64,000 nucleotides of DNA from Anticarsia gemmatalis (Eukaryota > Arthropoda > Insecta > Lepidoptera > Erebidae): positions 5,869,501 through 5,933,500 of the forward strand of contig NC_134771.1 of NCBI RefSeq assembly GCF_050436995.1, in the 5' to 3' direction. A program made the translations under genes and the position numbers. Positions 1-10,380 of the stretch are shown here, piece by piece; the stretch's first letter is position 1, and each line of letters opens with the position of its first letter. Below the pieces are notes generated by a model, which saw only the letters and a list, made by a program, of their open reading frames with translations, had not been told where the DNA came from and did not search any database.

Positions 1-269
1 AAAAGCAGGATATTTTACGTATTGGCCTTAGATCCGCTATTATCGTAATATATAAAAAAGAAACACTGTAGGAGAGGCCGTAATAACCCGATGCTCTGAA
101 AAACCCTGTACCCTTCACGACTAGTAAAACTTCCAATCGCGCCTAAAAATAATGTAATTAAAACATGTACTATCGTTGAGTAAGCCATCAATCAACAGAT
201 ATTCGTATATCATCTACCAATGACTATATTATAGTCATATTAAGTTATCCATTTGAAGCAAAATAATTC

Positions 270-315
270 TATCGATATTTTTACACCGGCTTTTATCGAC
301 AACGTCCCCTCACTA
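270..315. promoter_or_regulatory. DRE-like TATCGATA and TATCGAC...GTCCC.TCACTA block
   Basis: A perfect TATCGATA palindrome (270-277), which is the Drosophila DRE/DREF-type core, is followed at 294-315 by TATCGAC-AAC-GTCCCCTCACTA. The second half recurs in related form at 33716-33744 (minus) and 38200-38225 (plus). Regulatory function is inferred; shared descent from a repeat is the alternative. Confidence 0.35.
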
Positions 316-358
316 AATATACCAATGCTATAATTTTCGTACAAAATACGGCACTTAC

Positions 359-395
359 CGCGTTGGTTACTTTCGATACGAGCTCGCAACCCTGC
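359..395 (-). other. possible 37-nt internal exon
   Basis: On the minus strand an AG acceptor (396-397) is followed by 37 bases that are GC-rich for this window, then a full-consensus donor, CG|GTAAGT (donor at 353-358). Two of the three reading frames are open. The polypyrimidine tract before the acceptor is weak and no partner exon is seen. It may be chance. Confidence 0.18.
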
Positions 396-1156
396 CTGAT
401 ACAGGGTGTAGTATTTACATAAGAGGTTTTATATTTGTATAATTTGTAAAGCAATAGAAAATTTTAATGATAATGTAAATAAATTATATAAACTTGTGTA
501 GTTTTCTAAATCTTATGAGCTTTAGAATAATTTATCAGCTTATAAACTCTATTAAGTTGTTTTCACTTGAACAGATAAGTTTTGACATAATACAGTACAG
601 AACAAAATGATAGGTCATAAAAGGAAGCCACTCTAAGTATTAAAATACCATGACATATATTATATGAAAGCAATTTTTTTTTTTTATAAAAATAACTGCA
701 TTCAAAGATATTGATAAATCCCCACATGAGTCGAAAATCGAACTCACTTTCATTTAAAAGGATAAAATTCGTTAATAAAAATACTAATCGGATGGCTCGC
801 GGCCTTTTTAAAACTTATAATAGGAAATAGGATTAATTCCACAAAAACAATGAATATCTTAGTAAAAAACTTAAGTTCTTGAAACATACTAGAAATAACT
901 GAAACCAACATTTTTACCAAACAGGAAGTGCATTTAAATTTTAAATGTATCCATCCAAAAATTGCAACATTTTTTCAACATGAACATTTTCAGAACACCC
1001 TGTACATCAATAATGAGGCTCACGTACAGGTATGTATATTTAAATTTGATGTGAACAGCCTGTATAGCCGAATACAAATATACTAGCTTTTACCTGTGAC
1101 TGTACTTGTATTAAACCACTTAGGTTGTTGTATTTAAAATACTGTGTTTTGATGAC

Positions 1157-1222
1157 GTCGTAGCGTCTACGATGTGCTACGGTGCTACGGTGCTACGACT
1201 TCGTAGAAAGACTGCTACGCCA
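1157..1222. repeat. GTGCTACG triplet repeat with inverted CGTAGC
   Basis: Three perfect back-to-back copies of GTGCTACG (1174-1197) are flanked by CGTAGC upstream (1160-1165) and CTTCGTAG downstream, so the segment can fold into alternative short hairpins. Function unknown. Confidence 0.6.
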
Positions 1223-2047
1223 CAAACGTATTGTTACTACTAATTGTAAATGTGATTCTAATACTTATTTAACTTCAAAACGGCTATAACTGTTGGGTTA
1301 TAATTTATCAATATTAACGATCATAGTCACCATGTTCACTGAAGAAAAACGCTAGAATAGTCACAGATATTATGCTTCTTTTTATTTCAAAACTAGCTGT
1401 AGTAATTGTTACTAAAAATAATTAAACTCTTTCTCGAATCAGTTTCAACCGACTTTATAAATTGAGGTCGGTCATCAATTTGTCAGCAACCTTAAAGAAT
1501 AACACATTTAGGCTCACAACTATGAATTACAACTTAACTATCATACCTACTGCCGTAATATAGATAGCTTCAACATAAAAAAATACTTGCCAAAAATCTA
1601 ATCTTTTGCAGTACATGATTATTATCTAATAGTAAAAGTAAGTTTCTATGTAAACCTGTCTGCACTAATAAATTAAATAACTAAATTCCCTTACATAACT
1701 ATTAACTGACACTCCTAGAGGAACTCTTAGGAAATAGTTGAACCTACTCAGGTACTAACGGAACTTCCATACAAACATACGTACATACATACAAACATAC
1801 ATACATACATACATACATACATACAAGGATATACGTCTGAGTACACCTGTATTTCAGTTAGGAAATGGTTTTGATACGTGACTGCAATGCTTAGGAGTTA
1901 GGAGTAGTTTACATGGGGCAGATATTAGGGGATGATACGAATAAGATTGAATATGGTAAGAGTAAATTTGTATTCGGATAAATAACGAAAAGATATGGTA
2001 AAGATTTATTTTACAAGTATGTTCCGCGTCTAGTTTTTATTATTTAA
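1223..2047. other. AT-rich sequence with a microsatellite, no gene seen
   Basis: No supported coding region. The one distinct structure is the CATA microsatellite at 1768-1825. Confidence 0.5.
1768..1825. repeat. (CATA)n microsatellite
   Basis: Imperfect ACAT/CATA tetranucleotide array with a few CAAA and CGTA interruptions. Such arrays often sit at the 3' ends of lepidopteran LINE/SINE copies, but no element body is recognisable next to it. Confidence 0.85.
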
Positions 2048-2285
2048 CTAGCTGACCCGCGCAACTTTGCTTGCGTCACATAAGAGAGGATGAGTCAAAA
2101 TTTTACCCGTTTTTGTAACATTTTTCACTGGTTCTCTGCTCTTATTGGTAGTAGCGTGATGATATATAGCCTATAACCTTCGTCGATAAATGGACTATCT
2201 AACACTGAAAGAATTTTACAAATTTAGCGCGTTCAAACAAACAATCAAACAAACAAACTCTTCAGCTTTATAATATTAGTATAGA
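2048..2285 (-). mobile_element. non-autonomous Helitron-like element, complete ends
   Basis: Read on the minus strand it begins TCTATACTAATATTAT and ends GGTCAGCTAG. A CGCAA-loop-TTGCG type hairpin lies about ten bases before the CTAG. It sits between A (2047) and T (2286), the expected Helitron A|T insertion. Length is 238 bp with no coding capacity. Close relatives lie at 9929-10190 and 18408-18663. Confidence 0.75.
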
Positions 2286-2309
2286 TAATAGTCAGGTCCA
2301 TCGTGGTGG

Positions 2310-2400
2310 GATATGACACAGGACAGACAGGTTTAGAAGGAAAGAGGATAGGCCTTTGCCCAGCAGTGGGACACATAAAGGGCTAATAAAAAAAGGAAAA
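2310..2400 (+). mobile_element. 3' tail of a lepidopteran LINE/SINE
   Basis: Contains GCCTTTGCCCAGCAGTGGGA followed by an A-rich tail, the 3' signature shared by many lepidopteran non-LTR elements and the SINEs that use them. Only the tail is left. Confidence 0.6.
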
Positions 2401-2521
2401 AAAAACGTAAACTTCTGATTCTAAATTTGTCTACAGCTTACGATTTCTCATTAAAATGTATGTACCCAGCTGAGTGAGTCAGCCTGCGACCACGGCGAGT
2501 GCAACCTGCGCCGAAACGTTA

Positions 2522-2997
2522 TAGTCCAGTCATTTAAGCTTTTACATTTTTTTTACGGTGAACCGTTTTCGAAATAGAGGGCGGAGAGCGCGCGGTCACA
2601 GGATCATTTCAGGTCAACCGGTGCCTCCGGTTGAAAATGCGCCATATATAGTTGATGAACTATCGATAAATTAATGATTATAAATATTATTCCGCCCTCT
2701 ATTTCGAAAACGGTTCACCGTAAAAAAAATGTTTTCCAACAAAATTTGTAGATAATTTTATACCGTACAATATTAATAATGAATACAAATAGCAAAAAAC
2801 CATAGGAAATGAGATATTTACAAAAAAAGCGCAAAAAACCGGTTTTTGTGACCTTTGACCTTGAAATTTTATAGTTGCGTACACCCTACCATATGTAGGT
2901 TTTGAGACAACTTTTAGGGTGTCAATATACAAGTATTTACAGATTTACAGCTGGGTATCTCGAATTCCGAGGTGAACTTACTATAATGACTGGACTA
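2522..2997. mobile_element. 476-bp MITE with TTA target duplication (PIF/Harbinger-like)
   Basis: Perfect 13-bp terminal inverted repeats (TAGTCCAGTCATT, 2522-2534 and 2985-2997) are flanked by a direct TTA duplication (2519-2521 and 2998-3000). The empty site is visible in the related Penelope copy near 35252, which has a single TTA. A 3-bp TTA/TAA duplication is typical of PIF/Harbinger elements. The left part holds a perfect 42-bp inverted repeat (2544-2585 with 2691-2732). A 77-codon minus-strand frame inside it (2699-2932) resembles nothing I know. Confidence 0.75.
2544..2732. repeat. perfect 42-bp inverted repeat inside the MITE
   Basis: Arms 2544-2585 and 2691-2732 are exact reverse complements around a 105-base spacer. 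The arms begin ACATTTTTTTTACGGTGAAC. They are off-centre in the MITE, so this may be a second, nested fold-back element rather than part of its terminal repeats. Confidence 0.9.
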
Positions 2998-3050
2998 TTA
3001 GGCATTTTAAGGTAAAATGCGTGTTTGCGTTAATTCCCGTATTCTATTAT

Positions 3051-3519
3051 ACATGCAACACAAATATTTAAATACCAAAATAACACTTGAAACATCACAA
3101 CCTACGTGTATTTTACACTACACTACACACTTGATATAATCAGAGGCATAAATATTTATTTATCATAAAATTAGGTAACACAGGTATCATATAAACTGAG
3201 TCTACTAAGCCATCGTTTATACAGTCATCTCGTACACAGCGGAACATGGATTGATTTGATATAACGCTCCCTACCAAATAAATATATGTTATTTATTGAT
3301 TATACTAGCTAATATATTGGGGATAACTTGTATATTTAGAGCATACTCGGCTGTTGTGGATTTCAAAAGTTTTGTATCTATAATTTGCCATGTGATTAAA
3401 TAAGGTAAAGATTATTTATTGCATTAACTAACTTAAAATGTTATTGGTGATGTATTTTTTTAATTATTTGTCCATTTCTCTATTGGCCTAAAATATTTTA
3501 ATCAGTTTTTTATGCTTGG
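3051..3519. other. AT-rich sequence, nothing recognised
   Basis: No reading frame, repeat terminus or RNA gene could be recognised. Confidence 0.5.
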
Positions 3520-3695
3520 TTCACATCGGTGATGTCCTGCAAATAGGTCAGGTGCGTAGTACTCGTAACCGATGGGCCTGTATGACAACATGTATGTATG
3601 TGAATGAAGCAAGGGAAGTTTGTAAGGGAACCGAGTGGAGTCCTTTGGTCTTTGCCTGCCCCTATGGGGAAATGGCGTGATTTTATGGTGTGTAT
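3520..3695 (+). mobile_element. RTE-like LINE 3' end fragment
   Basis: One of about a dozen fragments of one family in the window. One frame reads N-E-A-R-E-V-C-K at 3602-3625, the beginning of a segment that in better copies continues to K-D-R-T-K-W-R. This resembles the DR..WR motif near the C terminus of RTE-type reverse-transcriptase proteins. The 3' tail is GCGTGATTTTATG. This copy is frameshifted after the motif begins. Confidence 0.5.
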
Positions 3696-4247
3696 TTTTT
3701 ACTTATTAAAAAAACATTTTATCGTTTATAGCAACATTATAATTTAATCAGCTCACACTTTTAACTAGAATTTCTTTATAAAAGTACAATTTACTTGACT
3801 CAGAAAACCAAAGAATACGTAGTTTTTATTATTGACAAACTACTTGGAATTTATTTATTATTGACAATCCTAATTCTCTGGTGTTATTATAACATAAAAC
3901 AAAGCCATACAATTTCAGCTTATTAATGTTAGATTTCCTGAAATAGACATTAATCAATTTTTCACGTACCTCCTAAAAGTCCCACCAAATTGTTTCATCC
4001 GAAAATCGAACCTACTCCAACAGCCTAACACAATACGTATTATCACACAAGCCACATTAGCCACCCCTTAAGAAACATTTAAGACGATATAAAGAGACAC
4101 TCAGTTAATCCTCCAATAGGGGATGAATTAAGGGTGGGTTTAGAGAACAATAAGTACTACGTTGATTAACTCATAATGGTTTTGATAGCTGCAGAATAAA
4201 GTGTTTAATTGTGGCAGTTAATAAGTAGTAAAAATATTATTTACTGG
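3696..4247. other. AT-rich sequence with a decayed tRNA-like B box
   Basis: Around 3995-4035 the minus strand has a GGTTCGATTTTCGG-like block resembling the B box of lepidopteran tRNA-derived SINEs, too decayed to delimit. Otherwise nothing recognised. Confidence 0.35.
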
Positions 4248-4283
4248 ACGTTTCAGCGTAGGTTACACTGGCCGTGCAGGTAG
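4248..4283 (-). mobile_element. short decayed Penelope-like 3' fragment
   Basis: Reads as a diverged version of the ACGTTTCGGCGCAGGTTGCA block that marks the 3' region of the Penelope copies at 2482-3050 and 35203-36420. It is only about 36 bp, so low confidence. Confidence 0.4.
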
Positions 4284-5259
4284 TATTTTTTTAGGTTTTA
4301 TGTTGATACTTATGATAGTCGTTAGAGGTACAATGACTGAATCTACCACTAGCTCGGAATAGTAAGGCTTTTAGTATGAGAAGAGCTAGCGAAAAACTAA
4401 CGGCCACTATTTTTATTCGCCAAATTGATAATAGGCGTACACTTAAAAGTCATTGTTGCTTTAAGATTCATACCCTCGACCACTTGAGTAGGAAAGGCGT
4501 CCTAACACCCGTATTAATAAAGGAGTAATTACTTGTTCTTAAGTCATTGCTTACTGAAATTATTACTTTCGGTGAGAATACTTTCAAATGGCAACACTCT
4601 AGTGCTAAGTAGGCACAAATAAAAAAAACAAACCAAAAAAATACTATTTTGTAGTTTCTTCTCGGAAAGAGGCAGTTGAGACCACTACATAACTTAGTAT
4701 TCCTTCAAAAACTGTTTATAAAACTCTCAAGCATGTTTCCACACAAACCAAGTTACATAAAATTCTTATTTCTCTAAGGAACCCTAAAAAACCATTTAAA
4801 AAGAGGATTACAAGTATCCGTGCAATTGTTTTATCGTTAAAGTTTTACCGCAACCGGCTCAGCAGTGTCCCATGTGTATGAAACACTGAAATGTTTTCAA
4901 GTTTGTTTTTGTAAAACAATTTTGTTGTAATTTGTAGAAGTTTTAAGGTTTTAATAAGGAATTGAATTAGATGGTTTGATTTTGATGTGATTTTCTTGGC
5001 TTTTCGGACTTGGCTGTATCAAAGAATAAGACGTTTTGATTTTTATTAAATTCTCTTGAAATTTCGGATGTTTTACAGTCAAGTTTGTTACAGTAATTTT
5101 TCATTGGTGTAGAAAATTTGTAATTAATGTATTAATTGGATTTGGTAAAATAAACTTACCTTCGGAAATGTAAGAATTATCGTACATACGTTTAAAACCT
5201 ACTAAATTGAAGTTGAGAAATTTCTCTTTTTTGAAGTGTTTTAATAAATGAATGAATTT
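4284..5259. other. AT-rich sequence with a weak SINE fragment
   Basis: A decayed minus-strand SINE fragment is visible about 4660-4745 (CTTCAAAAACTGTTTATAAA and CTCTCAAGCATG blocks). A minus-strand GAAG|GTAAGT donor-like site at 5154-5159 has no convincing exon. No gene is supported. Confidence 0.4.
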
Positions 5260-5475
5260 ATTTAACCCCTTACTGTCCCACTGTTAGACCAGTCTTCTTC
5301 AGGAATTTCGAAGGGATTGGACCATAAGTCCACCACGCAGGCCAAGTAGCGGGTTTGGGACTTTACTACCTTCAAGAACTGTATTCAAGAACTCTCAAGC
5401 ATGCAAGGTTGCATCACATTGTTTTCCTTCACCGTTGGAACAAGTGATCATTATTTCTAATACATTATTATATTT
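5260..5475 (-). mobile_element. tRNA-derived SINE, body and tail
   Basis: Minus-strand copy of the family seen complete at 12010-12342: the GATCACTTGTTC-AACGGTGAAGG block, the CTTGAGAGTTCTTGAA block and the tail complementary to CCCACTGTTAG. The tRNA-like head is missing. Confidence 0.6.
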
Positions 5476-5970
5476 TATATCTAAATGAATGGGACAGAAA
5501 TGAAATTGACATGGGTAAACAACAACTAGAAATCCAAGAACTTTTTAAAAAGCTACCGCAGGTTCATAAAACAGTTTGTTCTTATTGATCTTTCCAAAAA
5601 GCTTTTTTCTTTTATTAATTCCAAAAACCTGTCAAAATAAATATCCTGACATCTAAGACAGGGTAAAGACAATATCCGCACTTGAGCCACAATAAAGGTA
5701 CAAATAAAATAAAATATTAACTCGTCTGCCCACCCATCGTAAACAGACGAGTCGTAATGTTACACGCGAGTTATAGGAGGGGTGAGTTTAATTCGACACG
5801 ATTTAAGAGGTAACACGTTCGATTCTTGCGTTGGGGAGGGTTTTGTATGGTGTGTGTGAAATGTACGTGGATGGAAATAGGTTTAGCTTCGTCTAACACT
5901 GTAAAAACTATGTAGGTAAAATATGTATGCTATATACATATATCAAATTTTAAAGTATCATATTATCAGT
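5476..5970. other. AT-rich sequence, nothing recognised
   Basis: Contains a few runs of regulatory-looking GC bases (5720-5770) but no gene or repeat terminus I can name. Confidence 0.45.
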
Positions 5971-6110
5971 TTTGCTCGCTACTTCGTCCGCGTGCACAAA
6001 AACTTCAGGGTAAAAAGTATTCTTAATCAAGTTTACATCTAACTATACGTGCACCAAATTTCATCAAAATCCAATTAGTCATTTCAACTTTTAACTTGAA
6101 GACCAGAGGG
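5971..6110 (-). mobile_element. decayed Helitron-like fragment
   Basis: Begins with GCTCGCTACTTCGTCCGCGT, matching the 3' hairpin part of the GGCCTCTAG-ending Helitrons, and continues with the internal CCAAATTTCATCAAAATCC block. The TC end is not preserved. Confidence 0.5.
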
Positions 6111-7039
6111 TATTTTAGAAAGAAAATTGAACGTAGATCCAGCGCTGAGGACGTAGAAGTGTAGCGTGAAATCGGGCGATAGAAGTGCAACAGTCTGTGC
6201 AATTCTTTTCAAGCGGACTTAAAAAACGTTCATTACGATATAGCAAAATTGTTCAAATTTTTTGGGGCATCTGTGTATTGATTATGTATATAATCTGACG
6301 CTAAATATATGGCTAATAATAATATAATCTTTGTCCGCCGACGGCTTAACTTACAATCTAGGTTTAAGCACGTGACTATTAGTAAATCAAGCATTTTTGA
6401 CGAATCTTAGGTATCATGACCCTAATATGTACCAGTATTATAACTTAGCTTAATTCAATCTAAAATACACGTTAGTGATAATTTTCGTTATTAGATAGTT
6501 AGTCACAAAAAATATGAAGAAAGAATATGACCAACCAGGTAGTTTTCTCCAGGCAACTAATTGAGAAAAATCCAACAGATACTTAAAATTTAATAACCAT
6601 TTGCCAGCCAACTAATTAAATCCAAGGGATCATACACTACTGAAAGATATGTGTAAAATTCATTAATTTTAATGTCTTTTTGCGGATACAACAACCAGTT
6701 GTATTGCAACAGCCAACCGTACAGTATGTTTGTAGTGTTGCGTGCTTACATAAAACACAGTTCTCTACTCCATCAGTCCTATGGAATGGCATTTGACATG
6801 ACCAGTGATAGGTCAAGTGTAAGACCGACGGCTTTACGTGCTCTCCGAAACATGAATGTTTGTGACTACAACTTCCTAACTCTAAAAATTGAATGAGAAT
6901 ATAGCCTGCCAGAAAAAAATTCTATTACTTTTTACCCGAAATTGGAACCTGTCATTTCTAGTTGGTAATTACATACACACAAATTACTCTTTTTCTCAAT
7001 TACGGATAGATATAGACCAAATAACGTCACTTGCTGCGA
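6111..7039. other. AT-rich sequence with repeat scraps
   Basis: Short scrap at 6820-6865 (GACCGACGGCTTTACGTGCT) belongs to the dispersed family best seen at 24176-24440. The small reading frames at 6672-7188 run through repeats and are not genes. Confidence 0.45.
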
Positions 7040-7175
7040 CCCTTACAAACTTCCCTTGCCTCATTCGCATTCATACATCTTTTCATACAGGACCGCCGGT
7101 TACGAGTAGCACCTTGCTAAAAGGTCTAGCAAAACATCATAGATATGACCTGCGTATGCCTTTCTGGAACCTCCC
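7040..7175 (-). mobile_element. RTE-like LINE 3' end fragment
   Basis: Minus-strand copy of the 3520-3695 family: AAACTTCCCTTGCCTCATTC and the ACAGGACCGCCGGTTACGAG block. Confidence 0.5.
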
Positions 7176-8654
7176 TAATTATCCTTAATATACAGTCTTA
7201 TATAGTAATATATTCTATAGCACGTTTCTACATGCTACAAAATGCCTGAACATGCTCTAACATGCCTAGAAATGCCTTCAACATAAAACCAGCAATGCAG
7301 TTGAATACTAAAATGATTGTGGCGAAACTTTTTAAAACTGCCCGTATTGTAGACAAAGGAACTTCGCTAGACAGCCTATGTACTAACCTTATGTATATTT
7401 TATCTGTGCCACGCCTTTCTGGGGGGCGGGGCTTGAGGTGGGCGTGGTGGAAAATAACTTTGATGTACGAAAAATAGATGTGGTGTGGTTTGTATGAGTT
7501 TTGAAGTCGTGAAGGTGTCGTGGAGTTGTCGGATTGATGAAAGAAAATTATTTGTTGTTTGGTTAAAAGTCTATGTAGTGTCAAAGTTGTTCAGGTTTTA
7601 GAGATGGCTTAACGACTGTTATCTTAAGTTACAACAACTAACAAATTCTACGTATTTTCTGAAAAATGGAAACTTCAGCTTGAGTTCTACAACGAAGTTT
7701 AATTTATTTGGCTATAAGGATCGGTTTTTGCGCTGTTTCAAACCAGGCGTTAGAAAAGTGTAGTGTATTATCTGACAAGTATATATTATTATGTATAATG
7801 TCATATAGCAGATCCACTCGCGATTTTAGCTTGGTTCGAAAGAGACTTATCTATTGTTTTATTTTTATGGAATATTCTCATGTCTTAATAGCTGCTGTTC
7901 AAGAGATCTGTTTTATTTTAAACACTCACAGTAAAAATGTGAATGCCCTGTTTTTAGTCTAAACATCAGTCATGATCCTAAGACAACATTTCAAAGTTGT
8001 TTCGACGTTTTCTAGGTGTTAGAAATAAAAATTACTTCCCACGCAGTTTTTGTTTAACTTAATCTAGTGGTGAAGGAATACATCGTAATGATTTTTTTAC
8101 AGTTGACTCACAGTTCCTGAAATGTAGTCTTGAAACTTCACGTTTTGGACGCAAGCCAGGGTGGAGAGCCCTGCATATAACTCTAGCAAGTCACAACAAT
8201 GTGATCAGCTAGTTTACTTAAATGTATTAAGAATTGTAACCGATTCCTATCACTTATAATAACAACTCGATTTCACTCTACGTTATCAAAAAATACCAAA
8301 ACACATATCCATAAAACAACCTGAGCAGACTCATCTTCCCACCTCCACAACACCAAGTAGGCGTGTTCCCATCGCCAAGTATTCTCCAACAAAAATCGAT
8401 ATTTACTCATAAATGTTTCAGCCGAAGGTTTATAGCGAGATTTAGCATTACGACTCGTCCGCTGGGAGGCGGGTAGAGGCATATGTCTCATATTTCTCCT
8501 TAGTTCGATGGTATTGGTAATCCTGTTAAGTTATTGCGGATGTGAAAATGTAATTCGATACGGTTTAAAGTAAGGTTGGGATGGAAAAAACGGAATTTAT
8601 TATTTTGGATAAGCATAAAATCTAAAAGAATCTTTATTATATCGATTTGATATT
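7176..8654. other. AT-rich sequence, no supported gene
   Basis: A 118-codon minus-strand frame at 7228-7584 overlaps a 71-codon plus-strand frame, and neither shows motifs, membrane segments or splice context. At 7580-7640 there is a scrap (GTGTCAAAGTTGTTCAGG, GGCTTAACGACTGTTATCTT) of the dispersed family at 24176-24440. Nothing else recognised. Confidence 0.45.
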
Positions 8655-8815
8655 AGGAATAATGATTACTTGTTCTAACCGTGAAGAAAAACATTGTAGT
8701 GAAGCCTTGCATATACATATATAAATTGTGTAACTCTCAGGTTACTTACGCAATTTATGAAGGAACGAAAGTACCTTTACTTGGCCAGCGTGGTGGACCC
8801 ATCTTTCATGTTTTC
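8655..8815 (+). mobile_element. tRNA-derived SINE body fragment
   Basis: Contains ATGATTACTTGTTCTAACCG, AACTCTCAGG and TTGGCCAGCGTGGTGGAC, the central blocks of the SINE family at 12010-12342. Head and tail are missing. Confidence 0.6.
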
Positions 8816-9004
8816 AATTTTATTTCGTTAACTTCGTGCAAAGTATTTGAAATAGTCTGATATTAATAAGCTGGTTGCTCGTGAGAAGAAGCGGCAAAAA
8901 ACTCACGGCTTACTCTTTTTGTGCCTTGGAAAACACGTAGTATGAATGATGAACATGATAACATCAAATCTTATCATAGTCTAAGTATTATCATAGTTTT
9001 AAAC

Positions 9005-9235
9005 TTTATTACTATGGCTCCGCTGTCTGTATCCAGGCTGTATCTCACAAACCGTGATAGCTATAAAGTTGAAATTTTCACATATGACGTATTTCCGTTG
9101 CCGCTATAACAACAGATACTAAAAATTCAAATAATATTTAATAAGGGGGTCCCCATACAATAAACGTGTTTTTACGTATTTTGTTGGTACGGAACCCTTC
9201 GTGCGCGAGTCCGACTCGCACTTTGCCGGTTTTTT
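9005..9235. mobile_element. common lepidopteran dispersed repeat, class uncertain
   Basis: Contains ATCTCACAAACCGTGATAGC, CCGTTGCCGCTATAACAACA and GGAACCCTTCGTGCGCGAGT. I know this combination as a very common dispersed repeat of moth and butterfly genomes. Whether it is the end of a DNA transposon or a LINE I cannot tell. The 84-codon minus-strand frame across it is a shadow. Confidence 0.6.
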
Positions 9236-9420
9236 ATTTATCTTATTGTCATTATATCTATAAATGACTTGACTAAAATGTAATACTGACTTTACCAACA
9301 AATATGATGCGACTGCGTGGTATTCAGGCCCGGCGGTTCTGTATGACATGATGTATGAAAATAAAACACGCACCTTTCACCATCTTCACTTATAACGGAC
9401 ATTATGTTATGTCAATATGG

Positions 9421-9550
9421 ATATTGCGTATCGTGTTATAACCCAGGTAACTGTGTTGTGGAGGTCGAATAGACAGCCACTCCATGTAAAATACTGGTAT
9501 TCAGCTGCATCCAGTGAGACGGGAGACCAACATAGTTGGAAGAAAATCTA
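9421..9550 (+). mobile_element. 3' part of 5S-headed SINE family
   Basis: Carries TAACCCAGGTAACTGTGTTG, GGTATTCAGCTGCATCC and CATAGTTGGAAGAAA blocks, which form the 3' half of the elements at 21253-21600 and 23441-23760. The 5S-like head is absent. Confidence 0.65.
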
Positions 9551-9928
9551 GATTTACAAACATTAAAACTATCGCATTTATAATATTATTAAAATTCTGT
9601 TGCAACCCAAACGATCTCAGACGCGAAAAGCATTAAAAATCAACTTTACACTCGACTTCATAAAAATTAAAACTATTATGCACCCTTCTCAACGTCGTTT
9701 GCAAAATACTTCACAATTTTAAAACGACATTAAACAACTCATCTGTATGCTAAACTGTTGCGAAACATTTCAGTTTTATCGTTTATTGTGTAGTTATTTT
9801 AGAGATTTTATTAAAATTGTAGTTGGTTTTGATTGTTTGCAGACTGTGCGTTCGTGTGTAGCAATCTTAATTTCTTTCTTTAAGACACTTGACAAGAATT
9901 TGTAAGTTTAATCTGTACTTATAATAAA
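9551..9928. other. AT-rich sequence, nothing recognised
   Basis: No supported feature. An acceptor-like GTTTGCAG at 9835-9841 has no convincing donor downstream. Confidence 0.45.
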
Positions 9929-10190
9929 CTAGCTGACCCGCGCAACTTCGCTTGCGTCACATAAGAGAGAATGGGTCAAAAATTTCCCCGTTTTTGTAAC
10001 ATTTTTCACTTCTACTCTGCTCCTGTTGTTAGTAGCGTGATGATATATAACCTATAACCTTCCTCGATAAATGGGCTATCTAACAGTGAAAGAATTTTTC
10101 AAATCGGACCAGTAGTTCCTGAGATTAGCGCGTTCAAACAAACAAACAAACAAACAAACAAACTCTTCAGCTTTATAATATTAGTATAGA
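9929..10190 (-). mobile_element. non-autonomous Helitron-like element, complete ends
   Basis: On the minus strand it starts TCTATACTAATATTATAAAG and ends GGGTCAGCTAG, with the CGCAA/TTGCG hairpin just before the end and A|T flanks (9928, 10191). A (CAAA)n run lies inside. Length 262 bp. It is the best-preserved copy of this subfamily. Confidence 0.8.
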
Positions 10191-10239
10191 TAAATGAATC
10201 ACATTTCTCTCTATCTGTTACTTAGAATTGATTTAAAGT

Positions 10240-10380
10240 AGTTACGACTTACGGCCAGTTGCTCCATCTTATGTAACAACCCGCACTTGGCCAGCGTGGT
10301 GGACTCAAGGCCTAACCCCTCCCTCTCGATCGGGAGGAGACCCTTGCCCTACAGTGGGACAGTAATGGATTATAAAAAAA
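10240..10380 (+). mobile_element. tRNA-derived SINE 3' half
   Basis: Contains CACTTGGCCAGCGTGGTGGA, CCTCCCTCTCGATCGGGAGG and CCCTTGCCCTACAGTGGGAC with an A-rich end, matching the 3' half of the SINE at 12010-12342. Confidence 0.7.

Larger units (their letters stand above)
1..1156. other. AT-rich intergenic sequence without a supported gene
   Basis: No long reading frame and no recognisable repeat over most of this stretch. It holds the DRE-like motif block (270-315) and a possible short minus-strand exon (359-395), listed separately. A short stretch near 728-750 looks like a decayed B box on the minus strand, but there is not enough around it to call a SINE. Confidence 0.5.
2482..3050 (+). 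mobile_element. Penelope-like element 3' remnant, split by a MITE
   Basis: The two halves (2482-2521 and 3001-3050) together match, nearly base for base, the 3' end of the Penelope-like element at 35203-36420 (35203 to about 35300 on its minus strand). The match is interrupted at the TTA of AACGTTAGGC by the 476-bp element at 2522-2997. Both copies end at the same point, after TATTATACAT, which suggests the true 3' end of the family. Confidence 0.75.

Noticed and set aside
10135..10165. (CAAA)n array as a telomeric or CRISPR-like repeat
   Set aside because: It is a simple microsatellite inside a Helitron-like element; there are no spacers and no TTAGG telomere units.
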